Assembly (NCBI RefSeq): GCF_900103475.1
Contig: NZ_FNHG01000017.1
Coordinates: 1-64,000, forward strand
Reading direction: 5' to 3'
Source: Maricaulis salignorans
GTDB lineage: Bacteria > Pseudomonadota > Alphaproteobacteria > Caulobacterales > Maricaulaceae
DNA length: 64,000 bases
In this document: positions 9,085 to 19,397 of the stretch, piece after piece
Layout: each line of letters starts with the position of its first letter
How positions within the stretch are numbered: position 1 is the first letter of the stretch
Program-made: the position numbers and the translations under genes
Notes under the pieces: generated by a model
The model's input: the letters and a program-made list of their open reading frames with translations, nothing else
The model's database searches: none
What the model was told of the DNA's origin: nothing

Positions 9085-9162
9085 GTCGCCTCGGAATTGA
9101 CGGCCAGCGGGGGAAGGCCATAACTAGGCATCCTCCTATCCCCTGTCCATGAGGGCTAACGC

Positions 9163-9360
9163 ATGGCCGACGCCGCAAACACGATTCCACCGTCCGAATT
9201 CATCACGATCACCGGCCACCGCATCGCCTGCGATGGCGGCGGCGGCGCGCTGGGACATCCACGGGTTTTCCTGGAAATGGGCCAGGATGATTTCGTCGAA
9301 TGCCCCTATTGCGACCGGCGTTTCGTCAAGGCAGGGTCGGCGCAAGACCCGAAAGCCTGA
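9163..9360 (+). CDS. Small zinc-finger protein (CHCC type)
   Basis: This is a 65-residue protein of the CHCC zinc-finger family, related to the NDUFS6/13-kDa subunit of respiratory complex I. The metal ligands are visible as Cys23, His32 (GALGHPRVFL), Cys47 and Cys50 (ECPYCDRRFV). In alphaproteobacteria these stand-alone proteins are widespread and thought to bind zinc; some are complex I associated. The gene stands alone, divergent from the ABC ATPase gene, and precedes the transporter gene by 48 bases. Confidence 0.85.
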   Translation: MADAANTIPPSEFITITGHRIACDGGGGALGHPRVFLEMGQDDFVECPYCDRRFVKAGSAQDPKA

Positions 9361-9408
9361 TCATTTGCGGCCGCAGGGCTGAGACCTGACCGTCTGGGGA
9401 GGCGCTGC

Positions 9409-10944
9409 ATGTCCATGATGTCGAGCCAGAGAATCGGTCTGATCACCGGGATCGCCCTCGCCATCGGCCTGCAATTCATTCCCCTGCCCGACGGGCTCAG
9501 CCGCGAAGCCTGGCTGCTCGCCTCGCTCGGCCTGCTGATGGCCAGCTGGTGGGCGACCGAGGCGATACCCATTGCCGCCACGGCGCTGATCCCGATCGCC
9601 ATTTTCCCCCTGCTCGGCATCACCACGACCGGCGGCGCCACCGCACCCTATGCCAGCCCGATTGTCATGCTGTTGCTGGGCGGTTTCATCGTCGCCCTGT
9701 CGATCGAAAAATGGAATCTCCACACCCGCATCGCGCTCAATATCGTCGCCAAATTCGGTGGCCATCCGGCAGCCCTGATCGGCGGCTTCATGCTCGCCTC
9801 GGCCCTGCTGTCGATGTGGATCTCCAATACCGCCACCACGCTGATGATGATCCCGATTGCCCTGCGCGTGGCGCAGGAGGTCGAGCGCGAGGGCGTCAGC
9901 TCGAAATACTTTGCTCCGGCGCTGGCGCTCGGCGTGGCTTATGCGGCCTCGATTGGCGGTATGGGCACGCCGGTCGGCACGCCGACCAATCTCATCGCCA
10001 TCGGCTATCTGCGCAATGAATTCGGCCATTCGCTCGATTTCGCGACCTGGATGGGCATGGGCCTGCCGGCCGTGCTGCTGATGATCCCGGTCGGCTGGTT
10101 CGTGCTGACGCGCCTGGCTTTCAATCTCAAGGGCGCGCGCGAAAGCGATGCCGCTGAAGACATGGTGCAGCGCGAACTGACCGGCCTCGGCAGGATGACG
10201 ATCCCGGAAATCCGCGTCGCCACCCTGTTTGGCACCGTCGCCCTGTTATGGATGGGCCGCTCCCTGCCGGCCGAACTTCTGACCTGGACACCCTTCTTTT
10301 CCGGCGAGGGCTGGAACTGGGGCTGGAACCCGCTGCTCGCCGGGCTCACCGACAGGCTGGGCATTCCGGTCGCGGTCCAGATGACGGATACCCAGATCGC
10401 CGTCATGGGCGCCCTGGCCACTTTCCTGATCCCGGCCGGCGCCAAGGGTGAGGCGCGCGGCGAAGCCCTGATGAATTGGGACGGACTCGCCCGCCTGCCC
10501 TGGAATGTCGTCATTCTGTTTGGCGGCGGCCTCTCGCTGGCGGCAGCGCTGTCATCGACCGGTCTGGCAGACTGGCTCGGCGGCCAGCTCTCCTTCGTCT
10601 CCGACTGGCCGATCCCGCTGCTCATCCTGGTGATGGTCGCCACGGTCGTCTTCCTGACCGAGCTGACCTCGAATGTCGCGACCACGACCGCCTTCCTGCC
10701 CGTACTCGGCGTGCTCGCGATAAGCGCCGGCGTGCCCCCGGAACAGCTCGTCCTGCCGGTCGCGATTGCCGCCTCGACTGCCTTCATGCTCCCGGTCGCA
10801 ACAGCACCCAACGCCATCGTCTACGCCTCCGGCGCCGTCACCCAGGGCCAGATGATCAAGGCCGGCTTCCGGCTCAACATCGCGGCCATCCTGATCATCA
10901 CGGCGATCGGGATTGTGGCGGGGCAGTTGGGGTTCGGGGGTTAG
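9409..10944 (+). CDS. SLC13/DASS family anion:sodium symporter
   Basis: This 511-residue inner-membrane protein belongs to the divalent anion:Na+ symporter (DASS/SLC13) family, which imports dicarboxylates, citrate or sulfate. About 11-12 helices are present. The two Ser-Asn-Thr type substrate/Na+ loops are seen as ISNTATTLMMIPIAL near residue 145 and ELTSNVATTTAFLPVLG near residue 425. The conserved GGMGTPVGTPTNLIAIGYL lies between them. The presence of both SNT-like motifs suggests a carboxylate transporter such as a succinate/malate carrier, but the substrate is not decided. Its stop codon lies 3 bases from the stop of the convergent parE-like gene. Confidence 0.92.
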   Translation: MSMMSSQRIGLITGIALAIGLQFIPLPDGLSREAWLLASLGLLMASWWATEAIPIAATALIPIAIFPLLGITTTGGATAPYASPIVMLLLGGFIVALSIEKWNLHTRIALNIVAKFGGHPAALIGGFMLASALLSMWISNTATTLMMIPIALRVAQEVEREGVSSKYFAPALALGVAYAASIGGMGTPVGTPTNLIAIGYLRNEFGHSLDFATWMGMGLPAVLLMIPVGWFVLTRLAFNLKGARESDAAEDMVQRELTGLGRMTIPEIRVATLFGTVALLWMGRSLPAELLTWTPFFSGEGWNWGWNPLLAGLTDRLGIPVAVQMTDTQIAVMGALATFLIPAGAKGEARGEALMNWDGLARLPWNVVILFGGGLSLAAALSSTGLADWLGGQLSFVSDWPIPLLILVMVATVVFLTELTSNVATTTAFLPVLGVLAISAGVPPEQLVLPVAIAASTAFMLPVATAPNAIVYASGAVTQGQMIKAGFRLNIAAILIITAIGIVAGQLGFGG

Positions 10945-10947
10945 GAG

Positions 10948-11232
10948 TCAATCGGCTTCAGGGAAGAGGCGATTGCCCTGCAGAATGCGTTCGATGCGCA
11001 TGACACCATCGGCGATACGATAGAAAATCAGGTATTGGCCATGCGGCTGGCCGCGCAACCCCTCGCCCAGTTCGGGCCGGAGGGGAGCCGCTTCCGGGAA
11101 GGCCGATAGTCGGGCGCAAGCGCTCCGAAGCTCTGCGATAAAACTCATCGCTCTCAGCGGATTGTCGAGCGCGACATAGTCGCCGATTTCCTCGAGGTCC
11201 GCCACGGCCCTATCCGAGAAGACCAGTTTCAC
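10948..11232 (-). CDS. parE: ParE/RelE-type toxin
   Basis: This 94-residue protein belongs to the ParE/RelE toxin superfamily. The start KLVFSDRAVADLEEIGDYVA, the middle FPEAAPLRPELGEGLRG and the end YLIFYRIADGVMRIERILQGNR follow the family pattern (short strand, two helices, then a curved sheet). The C-terminus agrees better with ParE (gyrase poison) than with mRNA-cutting RelE, but that is inference. It overlaps the antitoxin gene by 4 bases (ATGA), the usual antitoxin-first arrangement. Confidence 0.88.
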   Translation of the reverse strand: MKLVFSDRAVADLEEIGDYVALDNPLRAMSFIAELRSACARLSAFPEAAPLRPELGEGLRGQPHGQYLIFYRIADGVMRIERILQGNRLFPEAD

Positions 11233-11498
11233 AGCAAACCCTGATCCTTGGCCATCTGCTCATACTTGGCCGTGAGCCGTTCAAACACCTCCTCGACAGG
11301 TATCCCCGGCCCACTCTCTGACCCCAGCCGCACCGCCTCGCGCAATTCCTCCAGCTCGGAGAGAAATTTCGCCTCTCTTTCCTCGACCATGCGCAACCCG
11401 TCGCGCAGGATTTCGCTCTTGGAATTATAGCGGCCGGATTTGACCAGCTCGGCCATCAGAGCTTCAAAACGCGGACCGAGAGAATAGCTGCTGGGCAT
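11229..11498 (-). CDS. parD: ParD-type antitoxin
   Basis: This 89-residue antitoxin has a ribbon-helix-helix DNA-binding domain (residues 5-45: SLGPRFEALMAELVKSGRYN then SKSEILRDGLRMVEE) and a helical, acidic tail that should wrap the toxin. I placed the start at 11498 because the ribbon strand begins directly after it; the longer frame runs into the polA promoter. It is translated just before parE with a 4-base overlap. A perfect palindrome 25 bases upstream is the probable autoregulatory operator. Confidence 0.88.
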   Translation of the reverse strand: MPSSYSLGPRFEALMAELVKSGRYNSKSEILRDGLRMVEEREAKFLSELEELREAVRLGSESGPGIPVEEVFERLTAKYEQMAKDQGLL

Positions 11499-11523
11499 GG
11501 CGGGGCACTCCTGCTGATCGGGA

Positions 11524-11538
11524 TGATAATTATTATCA
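11524..11538 (-). promoter_or_regulatory. Probable ParD operator (palindrome)
   Basis: TGATAATTATTATCA is a perfect 15-base palindrome (7-bp arms around a central T) in otherwise GC-rich sequence, 25 bases upstream of the antitoxin start. Its AT-rich core could also overlap a -10 element. Autoregulation by the antitoxin-toxin complex is known for the family; binding here is inferred. Confidence 0.65.
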
Positions 11539-11654
11539 CAAATCGCCCACTCCCGGAATGGCCGCGTGGATGGCATGACCCGCCGCAACTCCCCCATGAC
11601 CTGCGCCGCGCTCCGCGCTAGTCTGCGCCAAATCGAAATCCCGAGGATTCTCCC

Positions 11655-14441
11655 ATGGCCGTTCAAAGACCTGTCGATGCCTCCAGCCATGTCTATCTGA
11701 TCGACGGATCGGGCTATATTTTCCGCGCCTATCATGCGCTGCCGCCACTGACCCGCTCCGACGGAACGCCGGTCGGGGCGGTGCAGGGTTTCTGCAACAT
11801 GCTGTGGAAACTGCTCGAAGACATCAATCACGGCGAGAAACCGACCCATCTGGCAGTGATTTTCGACCATTCCGGCAAGACCTTCCGCAATGACCTCTAT
11901 CCGCTCTACAAGGCCCACCGCCCGCCGGCACCGGAGGATCTGGTGCCGCAATTCGCCCTGATCCGCGAAGCGACGCGCGCCTTCGGCACGCCTTCAGTCG
12001 AAGTCGAGAATTTCGAGGCCGACGATCTGATCGCCACCTATGCCCGCCAGGCCGAGGCCAAGGGCGCGCGCGTCTCGATTATCTCCTCGGACAAGGATCT
12101 GATGCAGCTGGTCTCCGACCGCATCACCCTGTTCGACACGATGAAAAACAAACGCATCGATGCCGACGGTGTGTTCGAGAAATTCGGCGTCGGGCCCGAG
12201 CGGGTGATCGATGTCCAGGCCCTGGCCGGCGACAGCGCCGATAATGTGCCCGGCGTGCCCGGCATCGGCGTCAAGACGGCGGCGCTATTGATCAATGAAT
12301 ATGGCGATCTCGACACGCTGCTGGAGCGCGCCGGCGAGATCAAGCAGAATGCCCGCCGCGAGAAACTCATCGCCCATGCCGATGATGCGCGTATGTCGCG
12401 CCAGCTGGTGACGCTCGATTGCGACAGCCCGCTCAATGCCCAGCTCGATGAATTCGGCATCACCGATCCCGACGCCGAGCCGCTGGTCGCCTTCCTGAAA
12501 AAGATGGAATTCCGCACCTTTACCCGCAAGGTGGAAGAAACGCTGGGCGGGCCTGCCGCCGACGAGACCGGTTCGGCGACCGCCCCGATTGACCGTTCGC
12601 AATATGAGTGCGTCACCACCATGGCGCAGCTCCAGGACTGGATCGAGCGCTCCTATACCGCCGGCGTCATCGCCGTTGACACCGAGACCGATGCCCTCTC
12701 CTCCAATGCCGCCGGTCTGGTCGGCATCTCCATGGCGACGGCGCCCGGCAAGGCCTGCTATATCCCGCTCGCCCATATCGATCCGGCGGCGACCGGCGAT
12801 ATGTTCGACACCGGCAAGGCACCGGAGCAATTGCCCATGGAGGCGGCGCTCGCGGCGCTCAAACCGCTGTTTGAGTCCCCCGCGGTCCTCAAGATCGGCC
12901 AGAATTTCAAATATGATCTCGGCGTGCTGACCCGCTATGGCATCGATGTCGCGCCGATCGACGACACCATGCTGATCTCCTATGTGATGGATGCCGGCCT
13001 GCACGGCCATGGCATGGACGCGCTCGCCGAAATGCATCTCGGCCACACCTGCGTCCCCTTCAAGGAGGTGTGCGGCTCGGGCAAGAACCAGATCAGCTTC
13101 GACAAGGTACCGCTCGACAAGGCGACGGAATACGCCGCCGAAGACGCCGATGTGACCCTGCGCCTGTGGGAGATCCTCAAACCCGCCATGGTCGCCAAGA
13201 AGAAATCCACCGTCTACGAAACCCTGGAACGCCCCATGCCGGCCGTGCTGTCGGCGATGGAAAATTGCGGCATCAAGGTCGATCCTGACCAGCTCAAACG
13301 CCTGTCCTCGGAATTCGCCCAGAAAATGGCCGGTGCCGAGGCCGCGGCCCATGAGGCGGCCGGGCGCAATTTCAATGTCGCCAGCCCCAAGCAATTGGGC
13401 GAGATCCTGTTTGACGAGATGGGCCTGCCCGGTGGCAAAAAAACCAAGACCGGTGCCTGGTCGACCGATGCCGCCATGCTCGACGATCTCGCCGCCGAGG
13501 GCCATGCCCTTCCGGTGGCGCTGCTGGAATACCGGCAATTCGCCAAGCTGAAATCGACCTATGCCGACGCCCTCTTCGCCGCGATCAATCCCAAGACCGG
13601 CCGCGTCCACACCTCCTTCTCGCTGGCGGCGACGACGACGGGCCGTCTCTCCTCCAACGAGCCCAATCTGCAGAATATCCCGATACGCACCGAGGAAGGC
13701 CGCCGCATCCGCGAGGTCTTCATCGCCGAGCCGGGCAATGTCCTGGTCGCGGCCGATTATTCCCAGATCGAGTTGCGCCTGCTGGCCGAGATCGCCAATG
13801 TCGACACGCTGAAAGACGCCTTCCGCCACGGCGCCGATATCCACGCCATGACGGCCTCGGAAGTGTTTGGCGTGGCCGTAGAGGGCATGGATCCGATGGT
13901 GCGGCGCAAGGCCAAGGCGATCAATTTCGGCGTCATCTACGGCATTTCCGCCTTCGGCCTCGCCAAGCAGATCGATGTTTCACGTGAAGAGGCCAAGAAT
14001 TTCATCAATGCCTATTTCGAGAAATTCCCCGGCATCATGGCCTATATGGACAAGATGAAGGATGAGGTGAAAGCCAGGGGCTATGTCGAGACCATTTTCG
14101 GCCGCCGCTGCCACTTCCCCGGCATTGCCGAGAAGAACCCGAATATGCGCCAGTTCGCCGAACGCCAGGCCATCAACGCCCCGCTACAGGGCGCCGCCGC
14201 CGACATCATCCGCCGCGCCATGATCCGCATGCCCGACGCCATCCAGCGCGCCAAACTCGACGCCCGCATGCTGCTCCAGGTCCACGACGAACTCATCTTC
14301 GAAGTGCCCGAAGGTCAGGCTGAGGACATGATTGCTTTGTCCAAGAAGGTGATGAGCGAGGCCTGCCGGCCGGCGCTGGAGCTCAGCGTGCCGCTGGATG
14401 TGGATGCCAATGCGGGGAAGACCTGGGGCGAGGCGCACTGA
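11655..14441 (+). CDS. polA: DNA polymerase I
   Basis: This 928-residue enzyme fills gaps and removes RNA primers. All three domains are present. The N-terminal 5'-3' exonuclease has YLIDGSGYIFRAYHAL, NFEADDLIATYA and DSADNVPGVPGIGVKTA. The 3'-5' proofreading domain starts near residue 335 with an intact VIAVDTETDAL metal motif and continues to YAAEDADVTLRLWE. The polymerase domain has TGRLSSNEPNLQNIP, VAADYSQIELRLLAEI, the O-helix RRKAKAINFGVIYG and the palm LQVHDELIFEVPE. Proofreading is therefore probably active. It is divergent from the parDE pair and appears monocistronic. Confidence 0.97.
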   Translation: MAVQRPVDASSHVYLIDGSGYIFRAYHALPPLTRSDGTPVGAVQGFCNMLWKLLEDINHGEKPTHLAVIFDHSGKTFRNDLYPLYKAHRPPAPEDLVPQFALIREATRAFGTPSVEVENFEADDLIATYARQAEAKGARVSIISSDKDLMQLVSDRITLFDTMKNKRIDADGVFEKFGVGPERVIDVQALAGDSADNVPGVPGIGVKTAALLINEYGDLDTLLERAGEIKQNARREKLIAHADDARMSRQLVTLDCDSPLNAQLDEFGITDPDAEPLVAFLKKMEFRTFTRKVEETLGGPAADETGSATAPIDRSQYECVTTMAQLQDWIERSYTAGVIAVDTETDALSSNAAGLVGISMATAPGKACYIPLAHIDPAATGDMFDTGKAPEQLPMEAALAALKPLFESPAVLKIGQNFKYDLGVLTRYGIDVAPIDDTMLISYVMDAGLHGHGMDALAEMHLGHTCVPFKEVCGSGKNQISFDKVPLDKATEYAAEDADVTLRLWEILKPAMVAKKKSTVYETLERPMPAVLSAMENCGIKVDPDQLKRLSSEFAQKMAGAEAAAHEAAGRNFNVASPKQLGEILFDEMGLPGGKKTKTGAWSTDAAMLDDLAAEGHALPVALLEYRQFAKLKSTYADALFAAINPKTGRVHTSFSLAATTTGRLSSNEPNLQNIPIRTEEGRRIREVFIAEPGNVLVAADYSQIELRLLAEIANVDTLKDAFRHGADIHAMTASEVFGVAVEGMDPMVRRKAKAINFGVIYGISAFGLAKQIDVSREEAKNFINAYFEKFPGIMAYMDKMKDEVKARGYVETIFGRRCHFPGIAEKNPNMRQFAERQAINAPLQGAAADIIRRAMIRMPDAIQRAKLDARMLLQVHDELIFEVPEGQAEDMIALSKKVMSEACRPALELSVPLDVDANAGKTWGEAH

Positions 14442-14468
14442 ATACCTGAACCCATAAATTACATACGG

Positions 14469-14669
14469 TTGTCATCCCTGACGGGTGCCCCGCGCATGCG
14501 GGGCGCAGATCAGGGACCCAGACGCCTGACGTTGATCGCTTCAAGTATACGGCGCGACACAATCTCCCCGCCCCGGCGACACACACAGAGCCCGGCCTCA
14601 GAAACCTGAGCGTCTGGGTCCCCGATCTGCGCCCCCGACCAAGTCGGGGGCATCCGTCGGGGATGACAA
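14469..14669. repeat. 201-bp inverted-repeat element, copy 1
   Basis: The element begins TTGTCATCCC and ends GGGATGACAA, so its tips are inverted repeats. Inside are long partly complementary arms: the left contains GCAGATCAGGGACCCAGACGC and the right GCGTCTGGGTCCCCGATCTGC. The left arm has a hairpin CCCCGC-GCAT-GCGGGG (14488-14503) and the right arm has CCCCCGAC-CAA-GTCGGGGG. A second copy of exactly the same length lies at 15040-15240. It resembles REP/BIME or MITE-type non-coding elements. Confidence 0.85.
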
Positions 14670-14681
14670 CGGGTGGTGAAT

Positions 14682-15020
14682 TTACCAGTTACGGAGGTGC
14701 AGCGGCGCGAGACCGGCCGGCTCGGTCCCACCGATACTGGCAAACAGATCGATCCAGTCCGGGTTCTCACGTTCGATCATCGTCGTCTTCCAGTCACGCC
14801 GCCAGCGCTTGATGCGTTTTTCCCGCGTGATCGCCACGTTGATATCCTCATGGGCTTCCCACCAGACAAGCCGTTCCACCCGGTATTTTTTGGTGAAACC
14901 GGGCACCTGAGCCGTTTTGTGTTCGAACACTTGCCGCACCAGATTATTCGTGACGCCACAATAGAGCGTGCCATGCCGACCCGAGGCGAGCAGATAGACG
15001 AAGTAGAGTATATTACAATT
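14682..15020 (-). pseudogene. GIY-YIG endonuclease-like frame lacking a normal start codon
   Basis: This minus-strand frame encodes a small GIY-YIG nuclease-like protein (UPF0213 style). Visible parts are YFVYLLASGRHGTLYCGVTN (the GIY and YIG strands as VYL and YCG), LVRQVFEHK with the catalytic-type Arg, GFTKKYRVERLVWWE with the Glu, and REKRIKRWRRDWK near the end. An in-frame TAA (15021-15023) precedes it and no ATG, GTG or TTG occurs before the domain begins. The first GTG, at 14939, would remove the GIY and YIG strands. The position where a Met is expected reads ATA. It is either a start-lost pseudogene or uses a non-standard start. It fits exactly between two copies of an inverted-repeat element. 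Confidence 0.7.
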
Positions 15021-15039
15021 TTAGCGGGAATAGCAATTT

Positions 15040-15240
15040 TTGTCATCCCTGACGAATACCCCGCGAATGCGGGGTGCAGATCAGGGACCCAGACGCCCGA
15101 CATTGATCGCTTGAAGCACAAGGCCCGACACAATCTCGCCGACCCAGCGGCAAGCGCGGCGGCCCGCGTGAGAAACCTGAGCGTCTGGGTCCCCGATCTG
15201 CGCCCCCGATCAAGTCGGGGGCATCCGTCGGGGATGACAA
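15040..15240. repeat. 201-bp inverted-repeat element, copy 2
   Basis: This element has the same length, the same ends (TTGTCATCCC / GGGATGACAA) and the same orientation as the copy at 14469-14669. The outer roughly 55-65 bases on each side are nearly identical, while the middle is diverged. Its left hairpin is CCCCGC-GAAT-GCGGGG. The next pair outward is A-T here and G-C in copy 1, a compensatory change that keeps the stem. Confidence 0.85.
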
Positions 15241-15354
15241 GGGTATGGTCTTATAGGCGGGGGAGGACCCGGGACGCCGCCCGAAACCTTCCCGCTATCG
15301 CACTACCACTCCCGGGCCTAAACCGCCCCGATCATCAGCGCGGGGAGACGCAGC

Positions 15355-16200
15355 ATGAGCACCGACAGCACAGAGCGCCGTAAGGCCTGGACCACGATTG
15401 CGATTTTCCTTGTCATCGTCACCGGGCTGAGCGCCGTCTTCCACTACGCCATCGTCAATCTCAACCCGACCAGCCTCTATGTCGGCCCCCTGATGTGGTG
15501 TCCGGCGCTGGCGGCGTTTGCGACGCTGGCGATCCGCGGGCGCAAGTTGTCCTCGCTGCCATGGCGATGGGGCAAGTGGCGCTTCAATCTGGGCGCCTTC
15601 GCAACGCCCATTCTCTATGTCGCGATCGCCTACGGGCTGATCTGGGGCCTCGGGCTGGGTGGCTTTCCCGATCCGGAAACCCTCGCCGAATGGGCCGGCG
15701 AGACGGGGCTGGAGGTCTCAACGCCGGTGCTGATCGCGGTGATGGTGGTGTTGATCGGCACGATTGGCTGTATCCGCGCGGCGAGCACGATTATCGGCGA
15801 GGAAATTGGCTGGCGCGGCTTTTTCGTCTGGGAATTGCGCAAGGTGATGCCGTTCGGCGCCGTCGCCCTGTTCAGCGGCGTCATCTGGGCCTTCTGGCAC
15901 TGGCCGATCGTGGTGTTTTACGGCGGCGGCGAGGCCTGGCTGCAAATGTCGGCCTTCACCGTGATGATTTGCTCAATGTCGGTGATGATGACCTATTTCA
16001 CCTTCAAATCGGGCAGCCTGTGGCCGGCCGTCTGCTTCCACGCCGCCCACAATGTCTATTTCGACAAATTGTTCAATCCGCTCACCAGCGATGCCGGCAA
16101 TACGGCGCTCTGGGCCGGCGAATACGGGTTGATGATGCCGGCGGTGACGCTGGTTCTGGCCGTGATTTTCTGGCGCAAGGCGAAAGCGGAGGGACTATAG
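15355..16200 (+). CDS. CPBP family intramembrane glutamic protease
   Basis: This 281-residue membrane protein belongs to the CAAX prenyl protease 2/bacteriocin-processing (CPBP, Abi) family. Its three active-site motifs are present: the Glu-Glu pair at residues 149-150 in GEEIGWRGFFVWE, FWHWPIVV near residue 180, and FHAAHNVYFDK near residue 225. About eight hydrophobic helices are predicted. Bacterial CPBP proteins may process peptides or act in stress and bacteriocin immunity; the substrate here is unknown. It stands alone just downstream of the twin repeat structure. Confidence 0.9.
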   Translation: MSTDSTERRKAWTTIAIFLVIVTGLSAVFHYAIVNLNPTSLYVGPLMWCPALAAFATLAIRGRKLSSLPWRWGKWRFNLGAFATPILYVAIAYGLIWGLGLGGFPDPETLAEWAGETGLEVSTPVLIAVMVVLIGTIGCIRAASTIIGEEIGWRGFFVWELRKVMPFGAVALFSGVIWAFWHWPIVVFYGGGEAWLQMSAFTVMICSMSVMMTYFTFKSGSLWPAVCFHAAHNVYFDKLFNPLTSDAGNTALWAGEYGLMMPAVTLVLAVIFWRKAKAEGL

Positions 16201-16301
16201 CCAACCCGCACGCCCTGAATGGCAGACCTGTGGCAGGCTGACGCCGGGCCAGTGGCAGGCGGACAGCCAGCCAGCGCGACGGCCCGCGAAATCCGATCCG
16301 A

Positions 16302-18710
<2,409 letters not shown>

Positions 18711-18763
18711 CTACCGCACACGGAGTCCTCTGGCCATACGCGCGCGCACGCGTGAGTCTTCTG

Positions 18764-19387
18764 TCAGCGCAGCAGAAGCACGACCGCGATTGCCAGCATC
18801 ACGCTGCCGGTCAGAATGTCGGCACCACGCCGCACAGCCGGGGTTTTCAGCCAGTCGCGGGCCTTGTGGGCGGCGCCAATATAGGCCCCGGCGGTTGGGA
18901 CAGCGAGTGCCAGCATAATCAACAGCATAAGGGCGTAAACCGGGGGCGTGATCGCCTCCAGCGGGATGAAGGCGGGCACCAGGGTGAGGTAGAAAATGAT
19001 CGGCTTCGGATTGGACAATGGCATCGCCAGACCGGCCAGATAGGTTCCGGCCCATCCGCGCCTTGAGCCTGCGGCAAAGACCGGTTTGGGCCGCGCCCCG
19101 GTCCAGGCGCTCCAATAGGCGCTTCCTGCCATCCACAACAGATAGCCGGCGCCGACCAGCTTGGCCGCCAGCCACACCGCCTCGAGTTGTTGCGCGACCG
19201 CAGAAAGCCCCGTGACCGCCAGCGTGAACCAGAAGATATCGCCGGTCAGAATGCCCGCCCCGTACATCGCCGCATACCAGGGCCCGGCATCGAGCGTGCG
19301 CGCAATCATGGCGGCTATGCCGGGTCCCGGCGTCACGAACAGGATCAGCAAGGCGCCGGCGAACAGGAGAAGGTTTTCAACACTCAT
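18764..19387 (-). CDS. LysE family amino-acid exporter
   Basis: This 207-residue inner-membrane protein belongs to the LysE/RhtB family of amino acid exporters. Six helices are visible. The conserved N-terminal segment FVTPGPGIAAMIARTL and the central GLAMPLSNPKPIIFYLTLVPAF are typical. The exported substrate (homoserine, threonine, leucine or others) cannot be read. I chose the start at 19387 (MSVENLLLFAGALL), 10 bases after the recF stop; the longer frame would run into recF. It sits between recF and gyrB, which are often direct neighbours, so it may be co-transcribed with them. Confidence 0.88.
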   Translation of the reverse strand: MSVENLLLFAGALLILFVTPGPGIAAMIARTLDAGPWYAAMYGAGILTGDIFWFTLAVTGLSAVAQQLEAVWLAAKLVGAGYLLWMAGSAYWSAWTGARPKPVFAAGSRRGWAGTYLAGLAMPLSNPKPIIFYLTLVPAFIPLEAITPPVYALMLLIMLALAVPTAGAYIGAAHKARDWLKTPAVRRGADILTGSVMLAIAVVLLLR

Positions 19388-19397
19388 GCCTGGGGCC

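Noticed and set aside
12285-13844. Minus-strand frame of 519 codons opposite polA
   Set aside because: Antisense shadow of polA; composition dominated by Gly/Arg/His from GC bias.
14383-14586. Small minus-strand frame inside repeat copy 1, similar to one in copy 2
   Set aside because: The similarity comes from the repeat itself (the inverted arms); there is no start context or domain.
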